Assembly (NCBI GenBank): GCA_003118195.1
Contig: BEXV01000254.1
Coordinates: 212,313-257,774 of the forward strand
Direction: 5' to 3'
Origin: Hemicentrotus pulcherrimus
Taxonomy: Eukaryota > Echinodermata > Echinoidea > Camarodonta > Strongylocentrotidae
DNA length: 45,462 bases
Shown here: positions 11,401-23,100 of the stretch, in pieces
Layout: every line of letters starts with the position of its first letter
Numbering within the stretch: position 1 is the stretch's first letter
The notes under the pieces: model-generated
What the model was told of the DNA's origin: nothing
The model's input: the letters and a program-made list of their open reading frames with translations, nothing else
Database searches by the model: none
Program-made: the position numbers and the translations under genes

Positions 11401-14094
11401 CCTAACTATTAGGATGTTTGTTAAATTCCTACATTTCTTTATCAGATAGGAAGAAATTTGAGACTTTCTACTTTTGAAAATGTAAGCTGTTATAAAGGGT
11501 TAAACATTCTGGGTAGATAATGCTTGAAATATTTTGACATTCATTTCTATCATAATACATATTAAATATACCAAGGCTCAGTACCTCAAATTAATATTGC
11601 CATCTCAAAGAATGCTTTTCGGTACAGGTAGATGGAAGGATTATCTGATAGCATTTCAAAATAACACACTTCAAGAAGAAGAAAAAAAATCTATTCTCAT
11701 TCTGAAATACATACTTTAACTGCATGTTTCATTTCTCTATATGATCAATGATTGTCTTGGTTTAAACCTTGTCATAGTGAAAAAACCATTACAAAAGAAA
11801 AAGAGGTGAATAGAAAGAAAACAGCAAAAACATGTTAAATTCTAAATTCATTACAGAAAAAATTAATGAACAAACAAGCTAAAGAGTAAACCATTACAAC
11901 ATCAATTCTAACAAAATCATATATCAAATTATCAATATCTACATACAATTCAATTTGTATACAATAGTCAATATCCTCAGAAGAAAGAAAAGACCAAGCA
12001 GAAAGCTGGGGAACGATTGCACATCATTCACTTACGATCCTAGCAAGTATCGTGAAAGATAACAAAATTACAAAGACACAAGTACTGTAGATTTGAGACT
12101 TTAAAAATCTCTTCTCTTCTACAAATTCAAATTCCAATCTAATCTCTATATCTTTGGCCCTCAACAGTTCTAAACAATTACTGGGCAATTACACAAAATG
12201 TTGCCACTTTAATGCTAACAGAGATTTTATGTTTTACTCTGCATGAGTCGTTGCACGAAGAGGATCAATACTGGATAATTTTTTAAAAAGCCAAATCTTA
12301 AAAGGAATATCTACGATATGATGGATCAATTTTTTTTTGCAATGAACTAAGAGTATATTACCGTCTACACAATAATGAAGAAATACAATCAAATTCCTGC
12401 ATTCGGGCAATACAATGAACAATTAGACATGTTTGTTAAGATATTTATCAATCTTGTACTGTGTAATAGTTGGAAATATATACCGGTATATACATGTATG
12501 TATACTGATAAATACATGGGTAACCAACACATAAGAATACCGTACTAATTAATGGCTAAACATGGCTTCCTTTTATTATCCTATGATATAACAAATACAT
12601 TCTGTAAAAATCAAACTTGGTCCAATTCATCATAGACAGTACATGCTTTTTATACAGATGAAAAGTTGATTCATCAATATAGTCAAGACTGGAAAAGGCA
12701 CTTTTAATGAGACCCCTTCATGAAACAACTGATTTCTATGGAAGAAGAAGAAGAAGGAGGAATGGACACGACCACACACTGAACCCTGAACCTTCAGAGT
12801 ATCACATACTTGGACAGCATTCACTACCCATGTTGGCTTGAGAAAATTAACCACTTTGTTAAAAACCCATCTAAGACAATCACTACTATAAACACCTGGG
12901 ACAAAACTCAAGGACTACACTTCCTTAGACGATAATCACTTTATCTAGGAAAATCACCACTACCGGTATAGACCACACCCTCTGAGAATGATCACTTGGA
13001 CAACTTTCCCTTGCACAATAGCCACTTTGTTAAATACCCATCTAGGACAATCACTACCACCCTGGGATAATTACCACATGTGTATCTATCCCTGGGGGGA
13101 AGGAGGTGATCAAGAAGGACATGTAGTACCCAAGGGGGAGTCATCATCCTAGAGTGTAGAACCATGCCATGCACAGAGGAGGAGGAGGGTATGGAGAGGG
13201 GAAGAAGTCATTTATGAAAACCATAAATCATATGCTGGGAGCCAGAAGGGCATTAGCTCATATTCTTTTGGAGAGATTTGATGCCTTTTTGGTTCTCATG
13301 AGCCAATATATTTCTGTCATTTACAATTCTACATTAAGTGTGAAATGCAATGCTCTCTGTATACTCCTTGACAAATCCTGTGGTTTAGAAGGATCCATGG
13401 TTGTACCATTAAACGTAGATTTCATCGATTTCTGTTTTCACGTAGCTTTTCCGACTATGGTACCCATGCAGTTGAAACCTCGAACTGAGAGTCAACATTC
13501 ATGAAACGCATTGCGCAGGGACTGAGTTGCAGCACTGTCCAGTCCCTGCTACCCTTATCACCCACTAACTCCTTGACAGTGACCAGTTAAAACACTGACC
13601 TGACCACACCCCTCCCCAGTTCTGACCTCTCTCTTTGACTGGGTCATTCTGAACTTCCTACATACAAGAGTCGGCAGGATCAAGGGAAATGGAGCAACAT
13701 TACAAAAAGCCCAGGACAAATGAATGCACTGCAATTTACTGATTAAATATTGTTATTGAAACATTACTAAAGAAACCTGTATATAAAGACCACTAAGCTG
13801 GCTATAAAGACTACCGTTTGCAATTAAATACTAGGATGCACCATTAATGGTATGGATCCTACCAATCCTACCAAAGGTCAATCCTACCAATGTTTATTTC
13901 TATGGAGTTCAGATCTTTGAAGTCTGTATTATACTATTTCAGTTAAACCAAACGATATGTCTTAGTCATAAACCAAAGGACAGGTTAGGTCTCTATAAAA
14001 CTTAGACCTGAGTTTAACTCTCTTAGTTGAATTAATACTATTTACAGCTTAATTGAGTTAAACCCAATAATTGTTGTAAATCAGGATTAACAAG
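8476..14094. other. Region between convergent genes; probable MGAT4 3' exon and UTR zone
   Basis: AT-rich sequence with no assured gene. It includes a purine tract (9487-9525), A and T homopolymers, and two candidate terminal coding exons of the minus-strand MGAT4 gene (12234-12296 and 13071-13085), neither proven. Around 13236-13262 is a relic resembling one end of the MITE at 21829-21933. The ORFs here look fortuitous. Confidence 0.4.
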
Positions 14095-14432
14095 TCAACG
14101 CAAAGCGTAGCATCCCCTCGCAGGGTACAAATGGCCTCTATACATCAGAACAAGTTGGACTATACTATTATATTACTAGGTAAGCAAGTTAACCACATTT
14201 TCACATATAAAATTAGGTGTTTTTGTGTATTTAATGAGCTATGAACTTTCACCTTTGACCTACATACTCAGAAATCGAACTAAGGCTTTACATGTATTTT
14301 GATACCTTGTACCTTCATATCAAATTTCATTAAAATCCATCTAACATTACTTAAGTTATCGATCGGAAACCATTGTTACGGACGGAAGGACGGATGACTA
14401 TATCCCCTCCGACTTTGTCGGCGAGGGGATAA
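14095..14432. mobile_element. Helitron-like repeat ending in a hairpin
   Basis: The right end carries GGACGGAAGGACGGATGAC followed by a near-perfect hairpin (TATCCCCTCCGAC, TTT loop, GTCGGCGAGGGGATA). ATCCCCTCGCAGGGTAC at about 14111 echoes the hairpin arm. The GGACGGA-plus-hairpin terminus recurs at 42396-42472. The left boundary is uncertain. Confidence 0.55.
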
Positions 14433-14660
14433 CAAAGGGAAACCCTCTGTAAAACTTAAAGACTTCCATTGAACTCCTTCATTGCATTAGTCTCACTCTG
14501 AGCTTATAACCTAGTGCAGGTTTTAATATTAGTACCAGCATGATATTTAAGGGTTCAAGGTTCAAATTCATTTTCCACTTTCTCATATCCCATATATAAC
14601 ATGAACAAAACAAAGCAGTGCATTTATACCAAAATCAAAACAATAATAATGTAGCAATTT

Positions 14661-14795
14661 TTAAAGGTAAAGACAAGATTTGGAAACGACCCAATTTCAA
14701 AAAATGAAATGGAAGCTATCATTACCAATCATGTGAAAGAATATGTTTTGACTAATACATGATGATAAAAAAATTATATATTTGGTAAATTTGTT
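14661..14795. mobile_element. TTAA MITE, copy B (truncated)
   Basis: Starts TTAAAGGTAAAGAC and follows copy A through AAAAAATGAAATGGAAGC, ATCATGTGAAAGAATATG and ATATATTTGGTAAATT. After about 14795 the similarity is lost, so the right half is missing or replaced. Confidence 0.8.
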
Positions 14796-15740
14796 TCTCT
14801 CATGGTCTGTGACAGATATAGGGTAGTCCCATATACATCTTTCTATGTATAGTGCTTGTAACTTTACGAAGAATGGGCCAAATTTCTTATCATTTTGATG
14901 ATTCCAGAACCTTGCAGATGCTANCGATATTTGACGCATACAATCACAGGCAGTATTAGTTAAAGTGTATATTTTGTGAATTAATGCTACCGACATCAAT
15001 ACAAACTGATTGCTAAAATTAAGTTTTTTAATTTCAGATGTCTCTAGCTTGTGTTTGCAGAACGTTTTATAGTCACGATGATAAAGGGTTATACCAAAGA
15101 AATTCCCCTTGCAATATTAATATTAAAGTGCCCCTCATGAGAGCACACACAACTTAAACATAATTATATCTAAAAATAAGTCATTTATGTTAAAAAGCAC
15201 TTTCACATTTCTTTGTAAGCGGAGTGAACTAGTCTTTATTGACTCTGTTCATTAAGAGCACTTGACATAAAGGTTCCGTGATTAACCCAAGCCTTTAAAT
15301 GTTTTTCCCAGCCGAGTAACGAAATCTTTTCTACTCAGATAATTCTCATTCGTCAAACACAGGCGTTGGGGATTAAAGATATTAGATTAATGGAACAGAT
15401 GATAATTAGGATACCCAACAACAAATTTATGAGAGCAACTTCCAGTGTTTCTAGGAAATATAATTATTTCCCCTGTATTTTGTTTTTTAGCGTAGGAATT
15501 TTCCCATCGGGGGCTAGCTGTTAACAATTTGTTAGACCGTAAAACATACGAAGATCATTTCTTGCTCCCTCTCTTATATCCCCACCACTCCCGTCTTCAT
15601 TCTCTCTCCCTCTCTCTCTCTCTCTGTGCCAGACAGGTGCTGTACAAAATAGATGGCGTCAGCCCATATTTTACATTATACGATGATGACGTGGATCCTA
15701 ATCAAATGATTGGTTGAAGGCGTACACGTGACCAGGCATT
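14796..15740. other. Non-coding, nothing identified
   Basis: Contains one ambiguous base (N at 14924) and a CT dinucleotide tract (about 15600-15627). No exon or known repeat family is recognised. Confidence 0.5.
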
Positions 15741-15756
15741 TATTTTGCCTAACGCG

Positions 15757-15795
15757 TAATTTGGATAATGGCCGGTCATTATCCAATTGTAATGA
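15757..15795. repeat. Short palindromic element
   Basis: GGATAATG and CATTATCC flank a GGCCGGT core, followed by a second TAATGACCGG. It probably belongs to a small palindromic repeat next to the larger one at 15878. Confidence 0.5.
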
Positions 15796-15877
15796 CCGGT
15801 TATTAGCAGAATCATGCTATAAAATGTAATTTCATATAACAAATAAAACATAATACAAATAATACACAGCATTTTGT

Positions 15878-16003
15878 TCGGGCATGAGTAAAATTACCCA
15901 CACTGGGTACCTTCGAAACAGTCCAATCACCCTCGGCTACCGCCTCGGGCGTGTTAAACTGTTCCAAAGGTACCTTGAGTGGTAGTTCTTACTAATGCCC
16001 TCA
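15878..16003. mobile_element. 126-bp palindromic MITE
   Basis: The left arm GGGCATGAGTAA, GGTACCTTCGAAACAGT, CCTCGGC is mirrored by GCCTCGGG, ACTGTTCCAAAGGTACC, TTACTAATGCCC on the right, so the whole unit folds on itself around a TACC centre. The arms agree at roughly three quarters of positions by eye. Confidence 0.8.
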
Positions 16004-17063
16004 CATCTATGTTTTATTCTTTATACTGATGCACTAGTTAGGTTCGGGATACAGGTCCTTTAAACCACATATTAGACTATTCACTGAGCCTCTCCTCCTA
16101 TTTAATTCCCGTTGCACGCGGCTTGTCATTTCGATTCCGTTAGTAGGAGCTGCGCTAATTAAGTACCGTACAGGAAATTAGCGCATGCGGTAGTAATGAA
16201 AAGCGATATTTGCAAGCTGTTGATTTTCTGTTCACTTTTTGAACAGTTTTCAAGGGTGCGTTAAAGTCATGTCAGTCGCTGACGTATTCATGCTTCAGCA
16301 ACTGACGCCCCCTCTGCCAGGCGCGGATCCATGATTTCTAAGGCGCAGGGGAGGGGGGGGGGCAAAAAAAGACAGAAAAAACATCAATTTACAAATGCAT
16401 ATATCAGGAATGTTACTATCCTTGACAAAAAAGGTATGAAAGCAAGTTTCACTAGGACCCTTGCACATACAATAAAAAGCTTGAAAAATTATATTGATAG
16501 TAGATCAATCTTAACAAGCTTTACCTGTAAGAGGTTATAAGCACATATAAATTATATTGGAATTCATTATTTAATTGTCAATGAATTCTAAAATAAACTG
16601 GTATTCAACAACTACATATGTTTTCCATACCAGTTGATGAGGTACATTCACTACTGAATTCTCAAATTCTCATGTGCGTAATAAAGGGACAACCCGATTC
16701 CCATAGATAATGGGTTAAGACAAACTATTAATGAAACCACTACTGACATGAAGTAATAAATAATTTGATCCACCATCCCTATGATGTTAACCCCTATACT
16801 ACTAAACAGCAGTCTATAGATTTGAAACCTTTTCTCCCTAATATTCATTTCCAGGCACCATAACACACTACCGGTACACTAAAAAATCGAGGCCCATAAA
16901 TTTCTTACTAACACGAACTTCAATCTATAGATTAGAAACTCTAATTCTCTGTTGTCAATTCAAGAGCACAAACCAGTAGGACACTGTCTATATATTATGT
17001 TGACTGAACTACTATTAAGTCTGAAGCACAGACCATTAGACCACAATGCTGTAGCAGACTTAC
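16004..17063. other. Non-coding downstream of MGAT4 penultimate exon
   Basis: Contains a G-run with GCGCGGATCCA at 16320-16365 resembling a repeat end, then AT-rich unique sequence. A possible terminal MGAT4 exon (16868-16924) is discussed in the findings; otherwise nothing is recognised. Confidence 0.4.
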
Positions 17064-17176
17064 CTCTGACAATATAACCCAGTTCTTGGCTTCTGATAAT
17101 ACACGTAATCTTATCTCCTGCACTGCTCCTATTTTGCTGTCTATATTTCCTATAGCACGGCCATCTTCAAATTTAC
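17064..17176 (-). CDS. MGAT4A/B: MGAT4 exon F (penultimate coding exon)
   Basis: Acceptor GCAATTTTAG, donor GTAAGT. It completes Gly and encodes [20 protein letters not shown] then IRLRVL and KNWVILSE, aligning with the vertebrate end before the last seven or eight residues. It ends in phase 0 at a good donor, so at least one more exon must follow. Confidence 0.92.
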
Positions 17177-20100
17177 CTAAAATTGCAGAAGTAGGAACGC
17201 ATGTGATTAGTAAAGATCAAGAACTCGAGCAAGCTGATTTCTTTTGCCTTATATCAATCATATTTATTTTTTATTTTCACCATGGACTGAAACCTGGGCT
17301 GCCACATTATTTTCGTAATCAAGTAGTTTAAAGGTAATACAAAGTTTTGGTATGGGGTCATGAATTTTTGTTCAAATGAACATATTGGAAGCACATGCGA
17401 TATTATAAAATTCAATGATCATTGGCGTGGTTGAAATAATAAACTCTTAATGTTGTATAGCGCCCTCGCAAGACTGATATGACTTTAGCTCTAAAACAAT
17501 ATTTCTTGACTACAATCGGCCGATTTGCTATTCTAGTTTGGAAGTTATTAGTCAGAACTGCATATTCTGAGATTTTCATGGTCGCAGCTACTATGGAATG
17601 GCTTAAGGCGCTATTTGAATTATTTGAAATTTACCGGAAGCACCGGTAAATTTTTTATTATTCAATTTCTTGAAAGCAGAAATGTATTGGGGGCTAAATT
17701 TTCTAGTGCTTATAACACATCTACAGGGGCCCTCAATTACAATATTGTAAAGAAATACTCTCCATCATATTTTCAAAATTTTCCAAGCACTTGACTTGAA
17801 ATGCAAAGGTTGTGGGTTGGATCCCCGACATGGCATTAAGGTCCTTTGGCAAGGCATTAATCTACATTTGCTACTCCATACGCAGGAGACAAATGGGGAC
17901 CTGGTGTGATGATGAAAGGCTTTATGAAAGTAATTGCCATATGCCTTCATGGTGAAACCTGTACCTTGAGATTCAAAGTCCAGAGACTTCTTCACTAGAC
18001 TAAAACACCTTTATTCTCTCTCATTTCCTATACCTCTTCCCCTTGAACCTTGACAAACCCTGACAAGAAACCTGACAAGTTCTTACCAACTTGAATAAAT
18101 CCATCTTCTGTTCGTTTGAGATTAAGCTCCGCTGCATTGCCTGCCTCTAGGATGCCATCTTTCTTCTCCTGATGGTAACTAGGTAACACTTCTACCGAGG
18201 TGTTGTAAAATTTATCCCCCGGGTTCTCAGTATTACTACTAATAAACCGGTATCTGAAAGAAAAGAAATATGACTGAAAGATTAATCATCCACATTTAAC
18301 CCTTTTTATCCACTACAGATTGAAATTTTAGATACCACCATATCCTTGGAGTACATTTAACATGCACATTTTTCATGTGACAAGGGTTCACTGTGGCAGC
18401 CCATCGCTTGTTCTCCACCCAGGTGTTAAATGGGTACCCGGTAGGATGCGAAAGCTAATGTGCTTAGACTAGCAAGTGTGCACTTGTAAAAATGACGCCT
18501 GGCTGGAATGCTCCCCAGGGAGTGGAAAACGTGCATACATTGTGTGTGGGTAAGCCTGAATCCAATGACCGGAGTAATAATATATATATATCTTTAAAGC
18601 GCTTTGAGAGGGCCTTCGGTCCTGAAAAGCGCTATATAAGAACTAGCTATTATTATTGTACCATTCATTGACACCAGCAGACAAAGTGTTGGAGGGAAAA
18701 CAGTGTTGGTCATAGTTCTTAACATTAACTTTCAAGATTGTATTACATGCAATTCACATATCTTTTAATAGAAAGTGTCATACCTAAAATGTATGAAGTC
18801 TTTATAGAGGGTATCAAATATGACAGACAAAACTGCTCAAACTCTTTTTTCTTAGGGGGAAGTAAAATTTGTTGCTGACTTGGTGAACAAATTTTTCTTT
18901 TCAAAGTATACTCTGGAAAGCACTTCTGCACTTCTTGGAAGGAAAGTACTAATTTGAATCAGTCATCGGGTATAAGACAACAGGATTAGCAAACTGGATT
19001 TGGAAACGTCAGTGGGTAAACGAACATCCATGAGATCTCTGAAGCTGTCATCTCAAGACTTCCTTTTGACCATGAGAGGATAAAGAGTGATGACACATGA
19101 ACTAAAGCCCTGTCTCACATATTCATATTGGTGGTGTATCAAAACACTTTGCCATTACATTGTTATTAAATCTAAGAATTGCGTTGAAGAGGACCATACT
19201 GACTTGCATCAATCAGAACAAACCACAAGAATTAACCAAAAACAATAATCAGATAATATAAACTCAAAATAATGGAACAAAGTGAGTGAAATGTTACAGG
19301 CTCTAATAGGCTGACAGGAAAACATTTAAGTTCAATGCTTTTCTAAAAAACAAACTATCTATAATATTATTTATTCAAAATTTAATAAATCTCTGGAAAT
19401 GTCATTCCGTATTGCTTGGAATTGACCCTAGCGTTTCCATGATGTTCCAGTTAGAAGAAAGGATCTACTTACTGTTCTATGACAATGGGGGTGTTAAAAT
19501 GGAACTTGACTTGATCCCCTGCCGAGGGTGTGTTACCCCAGAAGATATCTTGACCCAAGTAAGCCTTGTCCAGCGTGTATCGTAGGTAATGTCTAATGGT
19601 AGAAGACGCCTCAGCTTGCGGGTTTGTATGCTGTGGTAACTTCATACCTTTCTTAAAATCTCTATCCTGTGAAAGAAAAGGTCAAAGGTCAAGTTGGTTA
19701 TGGATATGTATTCAATTTTCACGGTTTGGGATGAGTACTTGATTAGGATCGTCATATAAACAGTTGCAACTGATTCAAAACAGCAACTTGATGTCAATCG
19801 CAACTCTGGACTATAGAGATGGCATTTTGTATGTTTGCGTCTGATTGAAGGAATTTAATCAATCAGAATCAATCGCAAACTCTTCATGATATGGGGCCAG
19901 ATCTTTTCTTTTCATTACAAAGCAAACAGGAAAGTCGCCTCTAAAGGTACGTTACAGCGTTGCCAATTTGTGTTTGATCAATTAAAACGTGAACAATCTA
20001 CAACTCATTATTTTTATTTTTTTCCTTATCATACTTTCCTCAAGCTTTCTTTGATCCGTTTGTGTCATTTTTCTGCTTTTCTAAACACCAACCTAATTAA

Positions 20101-23100
20101 TATCAGGATGAAATTCCACTTTATATCATAATCATTCCTCTCTCCTTTCTCTTTAAAAAATTAAGAAATGTAGATTTCACTTTTAAAAATAGCACTATAA
20201 CAGTACTTAATACTCTTGTAATGCAGTATTGATGTAAAATCAAAAGGTGATTTAAGTCGCCTTTAAGCCATCCTCAATGAAAATATGGAACTTTTTTTTG
20301 CAAGTAGACTTACTTTTAATTTCTGTAATTTTCCTTTGAGTGATGAATGGAGTCCTATATGCTGGAAGAGGGAAGGTTTGTAGCGTATCCTAAAGCCGGC
20401 TTTTTGTCGTCCACAATGTTTCTATATCCAGATGATACAAAGAGAAAAGAAAAAATAACATTCATTAAATAATTTGCGGATGCAATCAAACTGTCAGGGA
20501 TCCTGCTACAGGATTTCCTTAAAATGTGATTACATACAATTTGTTGAGTAACGTCATTAAGATAAACCGATTCAATCCTTTGTCTTAACAAAACCAGGAA
20601 ACACACATAAATTATCCATTTATGAGTAATGCTAGCAAAACTGAACTTTAATGTAAAGAACACATTTGAACTATCACATTAAATCAAATTAGCACACAAT
20701 TATCATCTTTCAAAAAGGATGCTTTAATAATACAGAAGCAGCATTATTGTATTACTACAGTAATTACATTCACTTTGCAATATTTTACAAGCAAGAACTC
20801 TAATTTCATTAGCCTAATTTGTCTTATGAAGAAGTAGAAAAGCAGTGGTTTGTCATCTGTCAAATTTCCCTCTCACTGACCTCTATTTTTCGTTTCTTTG
20901 GAAGAAGCTGATACAAGAGTATCATTGTCCTATTCTAAAAATTACTTGGCAACATTCTGCTGGGATGCCTCGGAACGACTCTAATTTCATTAACACATTA
21001 TGTCATTCAGAGGACATTTTTAATGGAGTGGAGATGCTTTGACAGATTCTCTGACCACAATTGCTCCTAGCTTCATTTTGTCAAAGATATAGGGTCAAGG
21101 TTTTGGTTACAATAAGGTTAGGGTTAGGTATAGCGTTTGGTTCAAGGTTGAAGTTAGGGTTTCCACGAATGTAGGATATTGTCATCGGAGCATGTGTTGC
21201 AAAACCAGGGAGGGTAGCACTTTGTCATTTTTCAAATTAACCTCTTTTCATTCTAGATGATATAATTTGTTTAGGGAGTCAGCGAGGGGGGGGGGTGGAA
21301 GTGGTGAGCTATGGTTTCATGTGTAAAGTGCCAATCTAATTAAAAAATGTACAGTGTGGGAAAATTGAATCTTTATCTAATATATTCTATATGTGAAAAA
21401 TCAATTAGAAAACACTAGCTGTTGATCAAATAAAATTGGTGCAATATTGCAAGAGAGAGAAGGAGAGAGTAAATGGGGAAAAAGAGAGGGCATGAGAGGC
21501 AAAGGATAAGTAGAGAAAGATAGAGAGAAGGGGAGGGAAAGGAAGAAAGTGAGAAGAGAGGGTGGAGATAAGATCTTGGCTGTTGCTCTAAGCAATGAGG
21601 GAAACGGCAAGAAAGAAAAAAAAACTCCCTGTCACTTTGACACCTTTCAGATATAGTGCAGTCACGCACCAGGGGATGTCTTGAAGGTATTCCACAGTGT
21701 CCATCTTGAAGGTTAAAAGGTCAAAGATTCCTACCTCATTTAGTATTTGTACATGGTAACAGACCATATACCCCCATCCACCTTCAAAAACTACTTTGGA
21801 TTGCCCTGCATTCTAAGGCATCATTGAACTGTTGATATAGCCAGAAGGGCGTAAACTCATGAATGTATACTTAAACCACGCTGGTAACTTCTTGCTTAAA
21901 CTAAGAGCTAATGCCTTCTGGCTATATCAACAGCTGGTATATATTTTACATATTTATTAAATTTAGTGTGAAGTTTTTATTGACATGGACAGATTATACT
22001 TGTAATTATTTCTCACTAGGCAATGGTCATTTCAAGATTTTTGAAAATGAAATAACTGGATAAATGCAAAACACATTTACTAGAATTTACCTAGTGGGCT
22101 TGATCATAAATTTATAAGGATGGTTTTTGTGGCTTGATTCATGTAAGATTATCCCTATGTTTTGCTCAACAAGTTCACCTTGAAAGTTCTTGTAATTTTT
22201 CTGAGTATGATCGATGGGCTAGGAACAGGGTTACATATATCAGATATAATCAGAAAACAGTGCTTGCAATAACAATTGTAATACCGGTACTGCCTAGAAT
22301 AAATTTTTTTTAAATAACAAAAATTGATGCCATCACGACATAACTTGTATGTCACTTGATACAAAACTCAATCACTTGCATCCATTGATACATCAGAAAG
22401 CTGAAAACAGTCTGCAGCCCGGGGCTAAAATGTCAGATTTAGAATTTAGAAAAGTTCTTGATAGATGAGGGCAATATTTAGGCGGTAAGTACCTGCAATG
22501 CTCCTATTTCATACATCAGCGAGTAGTAGGGCATTTAAAGAGAAGGTGGAGTTATGGTATCTATGAAAAATAATAGGTTAGCTTAATCCTTTTACCTGTC
22601 ATGACGGTTAGGAAGAATATCATAGCAAATATGTCTGATGAAAGGGATTGCTCTTCAATTGCCATCATACGTTTGGACCACAACTTGATTGCCATATGTT
22701 TTTTTAGTCCCATATACCCATTTTTGTATGGCTTGCCAGCGCACAGTGTATGCAGATTATCCACTCCCTGGGGAGTATTTTAGCCAGGCACCTTGATACC
22801 TCATCTCCATAGATCTCAAACATTTAGTAGTCTTTAGAACTTTGCTTAAACTATAACAAATGCATAAATGCAGTGAAACGATATGCCACCAACTGTATAA
22901 AAAGACCACTGTTCTTGTTTTTTACTTATGAGATATCATACCTGTTTTGTTTTCTCTTTTTTTTTTAGCAGCTCCCAGTTAATAATAATGACTGTTTTCT
23001 TGTTTCCTACACCTCCCTCCTGATAAACCTTTCTGTTAATATTTATCAGACATATCTCATTAAAGCTACTTTAATGAGAGATTCCTTCCCTCTTTTTCTT

